This document shows positions 9,248 through 17,566 of a DNA stretch of 64,000 nt, in pieces. Source of the DNA: Methylobacterium sp. CB376 (GTDB lineage: Bacteria; Pseudomonadota; Alphaproteobacteria; Rhizobiales; Beijerinckiaceae); contig NZ_CP121648.1 in NCBI RefSeq assembly GCF_029714205.1, positions 2,728,001-2,792,000 of the forward strand, written 5' to 3'. How positions within the stretch are numbered: position 1 is the stretch's first letter; each line of letters begins with the position of its first letter. Position numbers and translations under genes: made by a program. Under the pieces are notes generated by a model that saw only the letters and a program-made list of their open reading frames with translations, did no database searches and was not told the DNA's origin.

Positions 9248-9975
9248 TTCCGCAGCCAGGCGAGCGCCTCCGCTTGGGTCGCCACCCGGGCGACGGCCGG
9301 GAGGGGCGGCTGGCGCACGATCACGACCGGCAGCCCGAGGCTGCGCGCGGCCGCGATCTTGCCGTAGGTGGCGGTGCCGCCGGAATTCTTTGTCACCAGC
9401 ACCTCGACGCGGTGGCGCCGCATCAGGTCGCGCTCCTCGGCCTCCGCGAAGGGGCCGCGGGCCGTGATGGCGGTCAGGTCCGCGACCGGCAGGGCGTCGC
9501 CGACCGGCTCGATCGTGCGCACCAGGTAGGCGTGCTGCGGGGCCGCCGCGAAGGCGGCGAGTTCGAGGCGGCCCACCGTCAGGAAGACGCGCCGGGGCGT
9601 CTCGCCGAGCGCCGGGACGGCCTGCGCCACGGTCTCGACCTCGTGCCACGCGTCGCCCGCCACCGCGGCCCAGGGCGGGCGCCGGAGCGCCAGGAGCGGC
9701 GTGCCCGTGCGGGCGCAGGCCTCGGCGGCGTTGCGCGAGATCACCTGCGCGAAGGGATGGGTGGCGTCGATCACGGCGTCGACGCCCTCGGCGCGGAGCC
9801 ACGCGGCCAGTCCCTCCGCTCCCCCGAACCCGCCGATGCGGGTCGCGACCGGCGCGGCGGCCGGCGCCGCAGTGCGGCCGGCGAGGGACAGGGTCGGGCG
9901 AAGGGAGGGATCTTCGGCGAGGCGGCGGGCGAGCCCCGTCGCCTCCGTGGTTCCGCCGAGGAGGAGGATGCGCAT
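9214..9975 (-). CDS. cobK: Precorrin-6A reductase CobK (inverted in the operon)
   Basis: CobK reduces precorrin-6A to precorrin-6B with NADPH. The 253-aa protein starts [19 protein letters not shown]. It carries IDATHPFAQVISRNA near residues 68-82 and VTKNSGGTATYGKI near the C-terminal third, both characteristic. It is the only gene of this block on the minus strand. It overlaps cobJ tail-to-tail over 9214-9247, and its start codon (9973-9975) shares two bases with the likely cobL start on the other strand. Its promoter must therefore lie inside cobL. Confidence 0.95.
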   Translation of the reverse strand: MRILLLGGTTEATGLARRLAEDPSLRPTLSLAGRTAAPAAAPVATRIGGFGGAEGLAAWLRAEGVDAVIDATHPFAQVISRNAAEACARTGTPLLALRRPPWAAVAGDAWHEVETVAQAVPALGETPRRVFLTVGRLELAAFAAAPQHAYLVRTIEPVGDALPVADLTAITARGPFAEAEERDLMRRHRVEVLVTKNSGGTATYGKIAAARSLGLPVVIVRQPPLPAVARVATQAEALAWLRNHRAASTLRGV

Positions 9976-11218
9976 GGACGCCTTCTCGCCTGAGCCCGGC
10001 TCCCTGTCGATCCCGTCGCCCTGGCTCGCGGTGGTCGGGATCGGGGAGGATGGGCGGGCGGGGCTGTCGCCCGCGGCACGGGCCGCCCTCGACGGGGCCG
10101 GGCTGGTGGTCGGCGGCGCGCGGCACCTCGCGCTCGCCGCGCCGCTCGCGGCCGAGACGCTGGTCTGGCCGAGCCCGATGCAGGAGGCCTACGCGGCGAT
10201 CCTGGCCCGGCGCGGCCGGCCGACCTGCGTGCTCGCCACCGGCGATCCGTTCCACTACGGGGTCGGGGCGGAGCTGGCCCGGCGCGTGCCCGCCGCCGAG
10301 ATGATCGGCTTCCCGCAGCCCTCCGCCTTCAGCCTCGCCGCGTCGCGCCTCGGCTGGCCGCTCGCCGAATGCGCCTGCCTGACCCTGCACGGGCGCGCCC
10401 TGGAGCGGGTGATCCCGCATCTCCAGCCCGGCGCGCGGCTTCTCGCCCTGTCCTGGGACGGGACGACGCCGGGCCGGCTCGCGCGGCTCCTGACCGAGCG
10501 CGGCTTCCCGGATTCCCGCCTGACGGTCCTGGAGGCGATGGGCGGCAAGCGGGAGCGGCGGCGCGTGGCGACCGCCGCGCAGTTCGGCGAAGCGGAGATC
10601 GATCCCCTCAACACCGTCGCGGTCGAGGTCGCGGCCGGGCCGGAGGCGCGGCTGCTGCCGCTCGCCCCGGGGCTCGACGAGGCGTGGTTCGAGACCGACG
10701 GGCAGATCACCAAGGCCGAGGTGCGGGCGATCACGCTCGCGGCCCTGCGGCCGCTTGCCGGGCAGCGGCTCTGGGACGTGGGGGCGGGGTCCGGCTCGGT
10801 CGCCATCGAGTGGTGCCTGCGCCACCCGGCGAACCGGGCGGTGGCGTTCGAGGCGCGGGCCGACCGGGCGGCGCGGATCGGCCGCAATGCCCGCGCGCTC
10901 GGCGTCCCGGACCTGACCGTGCGGGAGGGCCGCGCCCCGGCGACCCTGCGCGACCTGCCGGCGCCGGACGCGGCGTTCCTGGGCGGGGGCCTCTCGGACC
11001 CGGCCCTGGTCGCCTGCGTCTGGCAGGCGCTGCCGCCCGGCGGGCGCCTCGTCGCCAACGCGGTGACGCTGGAGAGTGAGCCGGTGCTGATCGATGCCCA
11101 TCGGCGCCACGGCGGGACGCTGCGCCGGATCGCCATCGCCCGCGCGGAGCCGGTCGGGACGATGCGCGGCTGGCGCCCGGCGATGCCGGTGACGCAATGG
11201 GCGGCGACGAAGCCGTGA
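9974..11218 (+). CDS. cobL: Precorrin-6Y C5,15-methyltransferase (decarboxylating) CobL
   Basis: CobL is the bifunctional enzyme that methylates C5 and C15 and decarboxylates the C12 acetate. The 414-aa protein joins a CbiE-like domain (about 1-200) to a CbiT-like Rossmann methyltransferase (about 215-400; SAM loop [13 protein letters not shown] near residue 268). GAGGAGG at 9961-9967 is 6 nt from ATG 9974 but abuts ATG 9968, so 9974 is the better start. The stop is overlapped by cobE. Confidence 0.94.
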   Translation: MDAFSPEPGSLSIPSPWLAVVGIGEDGRAGLSPAARAALDGAGLVVGGARHLALAAPLAAETLVWPSPMQEAYAAILARRGRPTCVLATGDPFHYGVGAELARRVPAAEMIGFPQPSAFSLAASRLGWPLAECACLTLHGRALERVIPHLQPGARLLALSWDGTTPGRLARLLTERGFPDSRLTVLEAMGGKRERRRVATAAQFGEAEIDPLNTVAVEVAAGPEARLLPLAPGLDEAWFETDGQITKAEVRAITLAALRPLAGQRLWDVGAGSGSVAIEWCLRHPANRAVAFEARADRAARIGRNARALGVPDLTVREGRAPATLRDLPAPDAAFLGGGLSDPALVACVWQALPPGGRLVANAVTLESEPVLIDAHRRHGGTLRRIAIARAEPVGTMRGWRPAMPVTQWAATKP

Positions 11219-11730
11219 GCGCCGCGTGGCAGGATCTCGCGGCCGGCGGATGCGCCGTCCGCGGCGTGCCCGATCCGCTCTCCGGTCCCGGCGGCGGGAG
11301 CGAGGCGTCGGGCGAGGACGCGGCCGCGGCGCGGCCCGCGCGGCCGGTCATCGCCGGGATCGGCTTCCGGCACGCGACCGGCTCGACGGAGATCGCCGCC
11401 CTGGTGCGCGACGCGCTGGCCCGGGCCGGCGTCGCGGCGGGCCGGCTCGGGGCGCTCGCGACGGCGGACGACCGGGCGGCGGACGCCGCCCTGATCGAGG
11501 CCGCGGGCGCGCTCGGGGTGCCGGTGATCGGCATCGCGGTCGAGGCGTTGCGGGCGGCGGGGCGGCGGGCGGTGACGCACTCGGCCAGGGTCGCGAGCCT
11601 GCGCGGCGTCGGCTCGCTGGCGGAGGCGGCGGCGCTCGCGGCGGTCGGGCCGCAGGGGCGCCTCGTCCTGGCGCGGATCGCGAGCCCCGGCGCCACCTGC
11701 GCGCTCGCGGAGACGGGGGATCCGGCGTGA
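11215..11730 (+). CDS. cobE: Cobalamin biosynthesis protein CobE (CbiG C-terminal-like)
   Basis: This 171-aa protein matches the CobE/CbiG C-terminal family, whose exact role in the aerobic pathway is unclear. The core begins at [20 protein letters not shown], continues with [13 protein letters not shown] and the [22 protein letters not shown] segment, and ends with GATCALA. GTG 11215 forms a GTGA overlap with the cobL stop, the style seen at cobM. An in-frame ATG at 11197 would add six residues. The first 40 residues are low-complexity. Confidence 0.88.
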   Translation: MSAAWQDLAAGGCAVRGVPDPLSGPGGGSEASGEDAAAARPARPVIAGIGFRHATGSTEIAALVRDALARAGVAAGRLGALATADDRAADAALIEAAGALGVPVIGIAVEALRAAGRRAVTHSARVASLRGVGSLAEAAALAAVGPQGRLVLARIASPGATCALAETGDPA

Positions 11731-12512
11731 CCATCCACTTCATCGGCGCGGGCCCCGGCGCCCCCGACCTCATCACCCTGCGCGGCCGCGACCTGATCGC
11801 CCGCTGCCCGGTCTGCCTCTACGCGGGCTCGATCGTGGCGCCCGAGATCCTGTCCTGGTGCCCGCCGGGCGCCCGGCTGATCGACACCGCGCCCCTCGAC
11901 CTCGACGCGATCCTGGCCGAGATGCGCGCGGCCCATGCGCGGGGCGCGGACGTGGCCCGGCTGCATTCGGGCGACCTCTCGGTCTACAGCGCGGTGGCCG
12001 AGCAGCTGCGGCGGCTCGACGGGCTCGGCATCCCGTACAGCCTGACCCCGGGCGTGCCGGCCTTCGCGGCGGCAGCGGCGCTGCTGGGGCGGGAGCTCAC
12101 GGTGCCGGAGGTGGCGCAGTCGGTCGTGCTGACCCGCACGAGCGGGCGCGCCTCGGCGATGCCGGAGACGGAGCGGCTCGCCGACTTCGCGCGGACCGGG
12201 GCGACGCTCGCCGTGCACCTGTCGGTCCAGGTGATCGATCGGGTCGCGGCCGAGCTGATCCCGCATTGCGGGGCGGATTGCCCGGCCGCCGTGGTCTACC
12301 GGGCGTCCTGGCCCGACGAGCGCGTGCTGCGCGGAACCCTCGGCGACATCGCCGGGCAGGTGGCGCGGGCCGGGATCGACCGCACGGCGCTGATCCTGGT
12401 CGGGCGAGCCCTCGGGGCGGAGGATTTTCGCGAGAGCGCGCTCTACGCGCCGGATTACGACCGGCGCTTCCGGCCGGGCGGCGCGGTCCGGGCGGTCGGC
12501 GGGGAGGAGTGA
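11727..12512 (+). CDS. cobM: Precorrin-4 C11-methyltransferase CobM
   Basis: CobM methylates C11 of precorrin-4. The 261-aa sequence shows [16 protein letters not shown] at the N-terminus, [24 protein letters not shown] and the [12 protein letters not shown] segment typical of CobM/CbiF. The start is GTG 11727 in a GTGA overlap with cobE. It is the last gene of the packed block; the sequence after its stop leads into a decayed transposase, so the ancestral downstream gene is not adjacent. Confidence 0.94.
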   Translation: MTIHFIGAGPGAPDLITLRGRDLIARCPVCLYAGSIVAPEILSWCPPGARLIDTAPLDLDAILAEMRAAHARGADVARLHSGDLSVYSAVAEQLRRLDGLGIPYSLTPGVPAFAAAAALLGRELTVPEVAQSVVLTRTSGRASAMPETERLADFARTGATLAVHLSVQVIDRVAAELIPHCGADCPAAVVYRASWPDERVLRGTLGDIAGQVARAGIDRTALILVGRALGAEDFRESALYAPDYDRRFRPGGAVRAVGGEE

Positions 12513-12582
12513 CCCGGTTCCCGTCCGATTCGTTCAGGCCAGGGTCTCGACCGGGTCAGGATCCTGCGATGAAGGGAGAGAT

Positions 12583-13355
12583 GTGAGTCCGAGCGCCTCG
12601 CGGATAGCGGAGGCTCTGGCGGAGCTGCTCCGGCTGTCGGACGAGCCATGGCGGGCGATCGCGCCGTTCAGGCCCGGCAACCAGCCCGGCGCTCGTCGCG
12701 AGGACGACCGCACCATTCTCTCGGGCATCGTGCACGGCATCGCGAGCGGCTGTCGCTGGACGGACTGCCCGGGCGAGTAAGGTCCCTCGACCACGGTCTC
12801 CCATCGCTTCCACGGCGGGGCGCGCTCCGGCTTCCGGACTCTCAGGTCGGCCGCCATGGCCGGAGGGTCCGGCGAGGCCGCCGCCCGCGACGCGACCTCC
12901 GTCAAGGCTCCGCGTGCCGCCCCGGCGGACAATGAGGGCCCCGCGCCCGGGAGATCGGCGCCCCGCGCGCAGGTCCGACCGCCACGATCCACGTCCTCAC
13001 CGACGTGATCGGCCGCCGGTGTGGCATCCGCCTCGTCTCCGGCAACGCCGGCGCCGTGAGGACCGCGCCCACCGTGCTGGCCGAGGTGCCGGGTCGGATG
13101 TCTCGGCCCATCGCCGACACGGGCGACGCCGCCGCCTGGCTGCGAGGTGAACTGCGTGAGCAGGGCACCGGCGTGGTCATTCCTGGCACCCGCGACCGCA
13201 AGATCCGGCTCGACACGCGGCGCGACCGTGACCGTTGGCGGGTCGAGGCGATCTTCTGCCGCCTCAGGGACTTCCGGCGCGTCGCGACCCGCTCCCACGC
13301 ACCCGCCCGCCACTTCGCCTCGACCCTCGCCCTGGACGCCCTCTTCGCCGTCTGA
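12583..13355 (+). pseudogene. Decayed IS5-family (IS427-like) transposase
   Basis: The first 66 codons (GTG 12583 behind AGGGAGAG) read as the N-terminal domain of an IS5-type transposase: LSDEPWRAIAPF, NQPGARREDDRTILSGI and GCRWTDCPGE. A TAA at 12778 stops this frame. Related sequence continues from about 13005 in another frame with VSGNAGAV and a C-terminal RDRDRWRVEAIFCRLRDFRR block that corresponds to the family's C-terminal catalytic E region. The middle DDE part is scrambled. No clear terminal inverted repeats or target duplication were found. Confidence 0.8.
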
Positions 13356-13826
13356 GGCCGATTGAGTCTCGAGTCTCATATTTTTTGAGGTGCATCATCA
13401 TCGACATGAATTAATAACAGAATTCAATTCAAGAGACATTTCATTATAAGTTATATATCGCAGACTACCGTGGCAATAATTGTCGATGAAAGCCTTCCTA
13501 TAGCGCTCTTTAAATCGCTCATGGACTTTTTGCTAATGAGTCCCATAAGCTCCTCGAGATATATTTTTAGGTTTGCAACATGAGATTTTAAACGATATAT
13601 TTATCTGTCGCCCGTTTTCTCGAATTTTCATATTACGCAATTGTCGTTGTAGACGAACGAGCTCAAGGATTATTTTAAACATGATAATATTGCATCAAGC
13701 ATTTTCGTCATCAGCCCCGACGGCCCAGGTGGCCCACGTGCGCCCATAGGAGCCGCACAAATTTACTGCGGGCAAGCTCACTCGCGCCATGCATCAGGCC
13801 GAACCATGTAGGCAATTGCAAATAAT
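13356..13826. other. AT-rich gene-free stretch
   Basis: About 470 bp between the transposase remnant and the small gene at 13827. It is strikingly AT-rich compared with flanking DNA, with runs such as ATATTTTTTG near 13380. I see no plausible ORF, RNA gene or clear repeat. It probably arrived with the RHS locus. Confidence 0.5.
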
Positions 13827-14039
13827 CTACTGCTCTACAAAGCCTTCCTGCCAAGAAATGTTATCTACTTCGTAGCGATCGATAGAAAATCCATCTACAT
13901 ACTCCCTAAATCCTTCGATCATTGACAGTTTCAAGACGGCATCTTTAGCGCTTTTTTCGCTGCTGAATACGCCTATAAACTTGTACTCCTCCGTTCCTTC
14001 CAGCTCCCTTGTGTGATGAACAACAAAAACAGAATTCAT
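13827..14039 (-). CDS. Small DUF7336-like protein, candidate RHS immunity protein
   Basis: This 70-aa acidic protein (MNSVFVVHHTRELEGTEEY..., a central GVFSSEKSAKDAV and ...GFREYVDGFSIDRYEV) resembles the small DUF7336 proteins, in which a V[VW]H start and an EGF-type C-terminal stretch recur. Naming the family is from memory. It starts 3 bp after the stop of the RHS gene on the same strand, the usual place for the immunity gene of a polymorphic toxin. It has low GC like the toxin tip. An immunity role is inferred from position and size. Confidence 0.7.
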   Translation of the reverse strand: MNSVFVVHHTRELEGTEEYKFIGVFSSEKSAKDAVLKLSMIEGFREYVDGFSIDRYEVDNISWQEGFVEQ

Positions 14040-14042
14040 AGC

Positions 14043-15190
14043 TCACCTCGACCTATCTCCGTATTTCCTGATCTGGTTGTATTCAGAGCCAGGACCTTTT
14101 GGATAATTTCCCTTTCCGTATCGCGCATCCATGACTCGATCTGCAAAATCTCGTCCACTTTCGCCCGGATTTGGCTTTTGTCCTTTGGCCCAGCTTGGAA
14201 TATCTGTGGCGCGCTCTTTGCCACTTTTCTTGGAGAAGAGAGGCTCACAGATCTTACCTATAACCCCCGCCGCCGCAGCAGCAGCGCCAGCACATAATCC
14301 CGGATTGATCATACAAACAGCAGGTACGATAGCAGTCGGGTTAAGCCCCGTTGGGTCCGTCCACATAACCGGGCTCTGGCGAACGTACCCGTATAGGCTT
14401 ACTCCGTCACCGGTAACGCGCAAATTTAACTCAGCCGCGCCCACTGCCTCCGCAATATCAGTGCTGCTTTCCAGCCCGAACGCGCTTTGCAACAAGAAGC
14501 CGCTCTGGCGAGGCGTGGCAAGCGCCGATATCTGCGGTCCCTGGTTGAGCCCCAGCGGATCGGGTTGGGTGTACCGTCCTGTCGTGGCATCGTAGTGCCG
14601 GTTCCAGTTGTAGGCCAGCCCGGCCTCCAGCTGGAACCACTGCCCCGGGAACCGCATCGACAGCGCCGCAGGGCCCGTCAGCGACGACACCGCCCCGAAC
14701 GGCTCGTACACCGCACGCCACTTCACCGCCTTCGTCGCGTCCGTCATCAGCTCCGGACGCCCCAGGTGATCCACGTGCACCCACAAGAGCGTCGGGCTCC
14801 CCGCGCCCGCCGAACTGTCCACCACCGCCACCGGGATGTCGCCCGCCCAGACGTATTCCCGCACCGCCTGGCCCGCCCCGTCCGTCTCCGCCAGCACGTG
14901 GTCCCAGACATCGTGGATCAGGTGCTGCGTCCCCGACGGCGTGCTGTTCACCACCTGGCGCACCGACAGACGGTTCTTGCCGTCGTAGAGGTAATTGGCT
15001 TTCACCACCCCGCCGACCGTCACCTGCGCGATCCGGCCCGCATCGCTGATCGCGTAGGCGTAGGCCGTGCCCGCGCGCGTGTCCCCGGTCAGGTTCCCGG
15101 CCGCATCATAGAGGAACGAGCGCACCGCCGTCCCGCCCTGGCCGACCCCGCTCAGCCGGTTCGACCCGCCCGGGTAGGCGTAGGTCTGCG
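14043..15190 (-). pseudogene. RHS-repeat toxin, C-terminal part (split by IS21)
   Basis: Downstream fragment of one RHS gene whose upstream part lies at 17562-21026. It resumes exactly at the 5-bp target duplication and reads TYAYPGGSNRLSG, RHS repeats, the core-closing VHVDHLGRPELMTD and YNWNRHYDATTGRYTQPDPLGL, then YGYVRQSPVMWTDPTGLNP, the usual border before the variable toxin. The last roughly 105 residues form the toxin tip. They contain a short hydrophobic stretch, then PSWAKGQKPNPGESGRDFAD and GPGSEYNQIRKYGDRSR, a tail seen on several RHS/polymorphic toxins. Its enzymatic activity is not recognised. As it stands this piece has no start of its own. Confidence 0.88.
15186..15190. repeat. 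IS21 target-site duplication, left copy
   Basis: CTGCG directly precedes the TGT end of the IS21 element at 15191. The identical pentamer follows the other end at 17562-17566. Confidence 0.85.
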
Positions 15191-15258
15191 TGTCAACGGG
15201 CTTCGAACCTTCCGCAATTTCGGGCGCGCAATTTTCCTCAGATCGGCGGGCTCGGCGG

Positions 15259-16134
15259 TCAGGCGATGCCGAGGTGAGCACCTCCATTCTTGGGCGGGCG
15301 TCCGCGCCGACGCGGAGGCGGGGCGAGCGGCGGAGCCTGCAGGGCTGCCTTCGAGCGGATGTGCTCGGGCATGAGCGCGGTGTGCTGGCGCAGCCGGTAG
15401 CTTGAGCCCTCGATCTGCACCACCACGGCGTGGTGAAGCAACCGGTCCAGCAGCGCGGTCGCCACCACCGGATCGCCGAACACCTCCCCCCACTCTGCAA
15501 AGCCGCGGTTCGAGGTCAGGACCATCGCGCCCCGCTCGTAGCGCGCGTTGACGAGCTGGAAGAACAGGTTGCCCCCGCCCGGCACCACCGGCAGGTAGCC
15601 GATCTCGTCCACGATCAGCAGCGCCGGCCGGCAGAAGTAGCGGATCTTCTCGCGCAACGTTCCTTCCCGCTCGGCCCGCGCCAGCGTTCCCACAAGGTCG
15701 GCCAGGGTGGTGAAGTACACGCTGCGGCCCGCCTTCACCGCCTCGACCCCGAGGGCCACCGCCAAGTGGCTCTTGCCGGTGCCGGGCGGGCCGAGGAAGT
15801 GCAGCACCTCGCAGCGGTCCACGAAGCCCAGCTCGGCCAGGGCCAGGATGCGGGTGCGGTCGAGCGAGGGCTGGAAGGCGAAGTCGAAGCCCGACAGCGT
15901 CTTGACCGTCGAGAGCCGCGCCATCACCAGCGCGGTCTTCACCCGCCGGCTCTCGCGTAGGCTCAGCTCCTCGCTCAGCAGGGCATCGACCGCCTCCAGC
16001 GCGCTGAGTTCGCCGCGCTCCAGCCGCCGCACGGTGGTGTCGACGATCTCCAGGGCGCGCGGCATCTTCAGCCCTACCAGCGTGGCCTTGATCCGCTCGA
16101 CCAGTGGGGGGATCAGCTCGCCAGTTCCGCTCAT
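15259..16134 (-). CDS. istB: IS21 helper ATPase IstB
   Basis: This 291-aa DnaA/AAA+-type ATPase assists the IstA transposase. Walker A GPPGTGKSH is at about residues 115-123 and Walker B (LLIVDEIGYLPV) near 172-183. SNRGFAEWGEVFGDP is the conserved IstB motif near 209. The C-terminus is Pro/Arg-rich (PPPRRRGRPPKN). Its ATG overlaps the istA stop as ATGA. It appears full length. Confidence 0.95.
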   Translation of the reverse strand: MSGTGELIPPLVERIKATLVGLKMPRALEIVDTTVRRLERGELSALEAVDALLSEELSLRESRRVKTALVMARLSTVKTLSGFDFAFQPSLDRTRILALAELGFVDRCEVLHFLGPPGTGKSHLAVALGVEAVKAGRSVYFTTLADLVGTLARAEREGTLREKIRYFCRPALLIVDEIGYLPVVPGGGNLFFQLVNARYERGAMVLTSNRGFAEWGEVFGDPVVATALLDRLLHHAVVVQIEGSSYRLRQHTALMPEHIRSKAALQAPPLAPPPRRRGRPPKNGGAHLGIA

Positions 16135-17414
16135 GCCGCGTCTCCCCGGTCGGTCCTGGGCACGCCGGCTCCCGCGAGTTGGCGGGCTACGGCGTCGTAG
16201 ATGGCCAGCGGGCGACGCGCGACCTGGTCGCCGGCGCGCCTGACGACCACCGGCTCGGCAGGGTCTCGTGGCTCGGGCGGGGGAGATCGCGGCCGCCGAT
16301 GGGCTGGATCGACCTGCGTCAGCCCACGCCCTTCCAGGGGCAGGTGGCAGGCAACGAGCTCACCCGCCTCGTAGATGCGGATCTGATCGGCCAGCACGTG
16401 CACCTCCAGGGCGCGGCGGCGGGTGGTGTCGGGCACGCTGTAGAGATTGCCCGCCACCGAGACGAAGCCCTCGTGGGTGACGCGCCGCTCCAGGCTGAGC
16501 ACGGCTTCGTAGGGCACGGGCGGCAGCGCCCGCAGCTGGCTGCGCTCCTCCGCGAAGGCGTCGGCGACGATCCGCTTGGTCGTGGCGTGCCGGCGGGCGT
16601 TGGCCACGGTGTCGAGCCAGTGCCGCAGCTGGTCGTTCAGGTCGTCGAGGTTGCGGAACGAGCGGGCGAGGAAGAAGTCCTCGCGCAGGTAGCGGAACGG
16701 GCGCTCGACCTTGCCCTTGGTCTTGGCCCGGTAGGGACGGCAGGCGCGCGGCAGGAACCCGTAGTGGCGCGCGAGATCGAGAAGGCTGCGGTTATAGATG
16801 ACCAAGCCGTCGGGATCCTCGCCGATCACGGCGGTCTTCATGCGGTCGTAGAGGATCTCGCGCGGGGCGCCTCCAAGGGCCTGGAAGGCGGCGATGTGGC
16901 AGCGCAGGACCGTCTGCAGATCCTGGTGGACGACGAAGCGGGCCCAGAGATAGCGCGAGTGGCCCAGCACCATCGCGAACAGCCAGACGATGCGGGTCAC
17001 GCCCGGCTCGTCGGCGAAGACGACCTCGAAGCGGGCGAGGTCGACCTGGGCCTGCTCGCCCGGCGGGGTCTCGAAGCGGCGCTCGATAGGCAGAGGAGCT
17101 GAGGGGCGAAGCAGGGCCACGGCTCGCTTCACGGCGGTGTAGGCCCCTGCGAAGCCGCGCTCCTTCAACTCGCGCCAGAGACGGACGGCCGTAAGCTGCG
17201 GGTAGGCGGCCAGGCGCTCGCGCAGGTAGGGCAGGAAGGCGTCGGTGGCCCGCGCGCGGGGGGATCGCGGTCCGTAGACGGGCGGCTCGAGGCCGCGGGC
17301 GATGTACTTGGCGACGGTCTTGCGGTCGAGGCCGAGCTGGCGGGCGATGGCGGTGACCGAGAGGCCCTGCCGGTGGAGGTCCAGGATCGTCATGAGTTCC
17401 CCGAGGCTGACCAC
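16131..17414 (-). CDS. istA: IS21 transposase IstA
   Basis: DDE transposase of the IS21 element. From the likely GTG start at 17414 (VVSLGELMTILDLHRQGL) it is 427 aa; an upstream in-frame start reaches 17483. An N-terminal HTH (LSVTAIARQLGLDRKTVAKYI) binds the ends. The integrase core follows with QAQVDLARF, GGAPREILYDRMKTAV and YRAKTKGKVERPFRYLREDF, the region of the catalytic D-D-E residues. The C-terminal NLYSVPDT stretch is usual for IS21. No internal stop is present. Confidence 0.93.
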   Translation of the reverse strand: MVSLGELMTILDLHRQGLSVTAIARQLGLDRKTVAKYIARGLEPPVYGPRSPRARATDAFLPYLRERLAAYPQLTAVRLWRELKERGFAGAYTAVKRAVALLRPSAPLPIERRFETPPGEQAQVDLARFEVVFADEPGVTRIVWLFAMVLGHSRYLWARFVVHQDLQTVLRCHIAAFQALGGAPREILYDRMKTAVIGEDPDGLVIYNRSLLDLARHYGFLPRACRPYRAKTKGKVERPFRYLREDFFLARSFRNLDDLNDQLRHWLDTVANARRHATTKRIVADAFAEERSQLRALPPVPYEAVLSLERRVTHEGFVSVAGNLYSVPDTTRRRALEVHVLADQIRIYEAGELVACHLPLEGRGLTQVDPAHRRPRSPPPEPRDPAEPVVVRRAGDQVARRPLAIYDAVARQLAGAGVPRTDRGDAA

Positions 17415-17561
17415 CGCGCCGCTCCCTCCCGCCACGGGGACCAGCTTCGGTGAGACGGCCGCCGCGCGGGCATCCCGCCTCAAACAGGAGGCTCAGGGGC
17501 GGCCGGGAGGGTGGGGAAAATTGCAGGCCCACAAGTGAGGAGGATCCAACGCCCGCTCACA

Positions 17562-17566
17562 CTGCG
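17562..17566. repeat. IS21 target-site duplication, right copy
   Basis: CTGCG directly follows the IS end at 17561 and matches 15186-15190. Confidence 0.85.

Larger units (their letters stand above)
15191..17561 (-). mobile_element. Complete IS21-family insertion sequence (2371 bp)
   Basis: The element is bounded by imperfect inverted ends beginning TGTCAACGGGC at 15191 and, reading from 17561 inward, TGTGAGCGGGC. These agree at 9 of the first 11 positions and keep partial identity further in. It carries istA and istB on the minus strand with a 4-bp overlap. A 5-bp duplication (CTGCG) flanks it. Precise removal of the element plus one duplicate joins the two RHS fragments in frame, so the insertion is probably recent. 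Both IS genes look intact. Confidence 0.93.
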
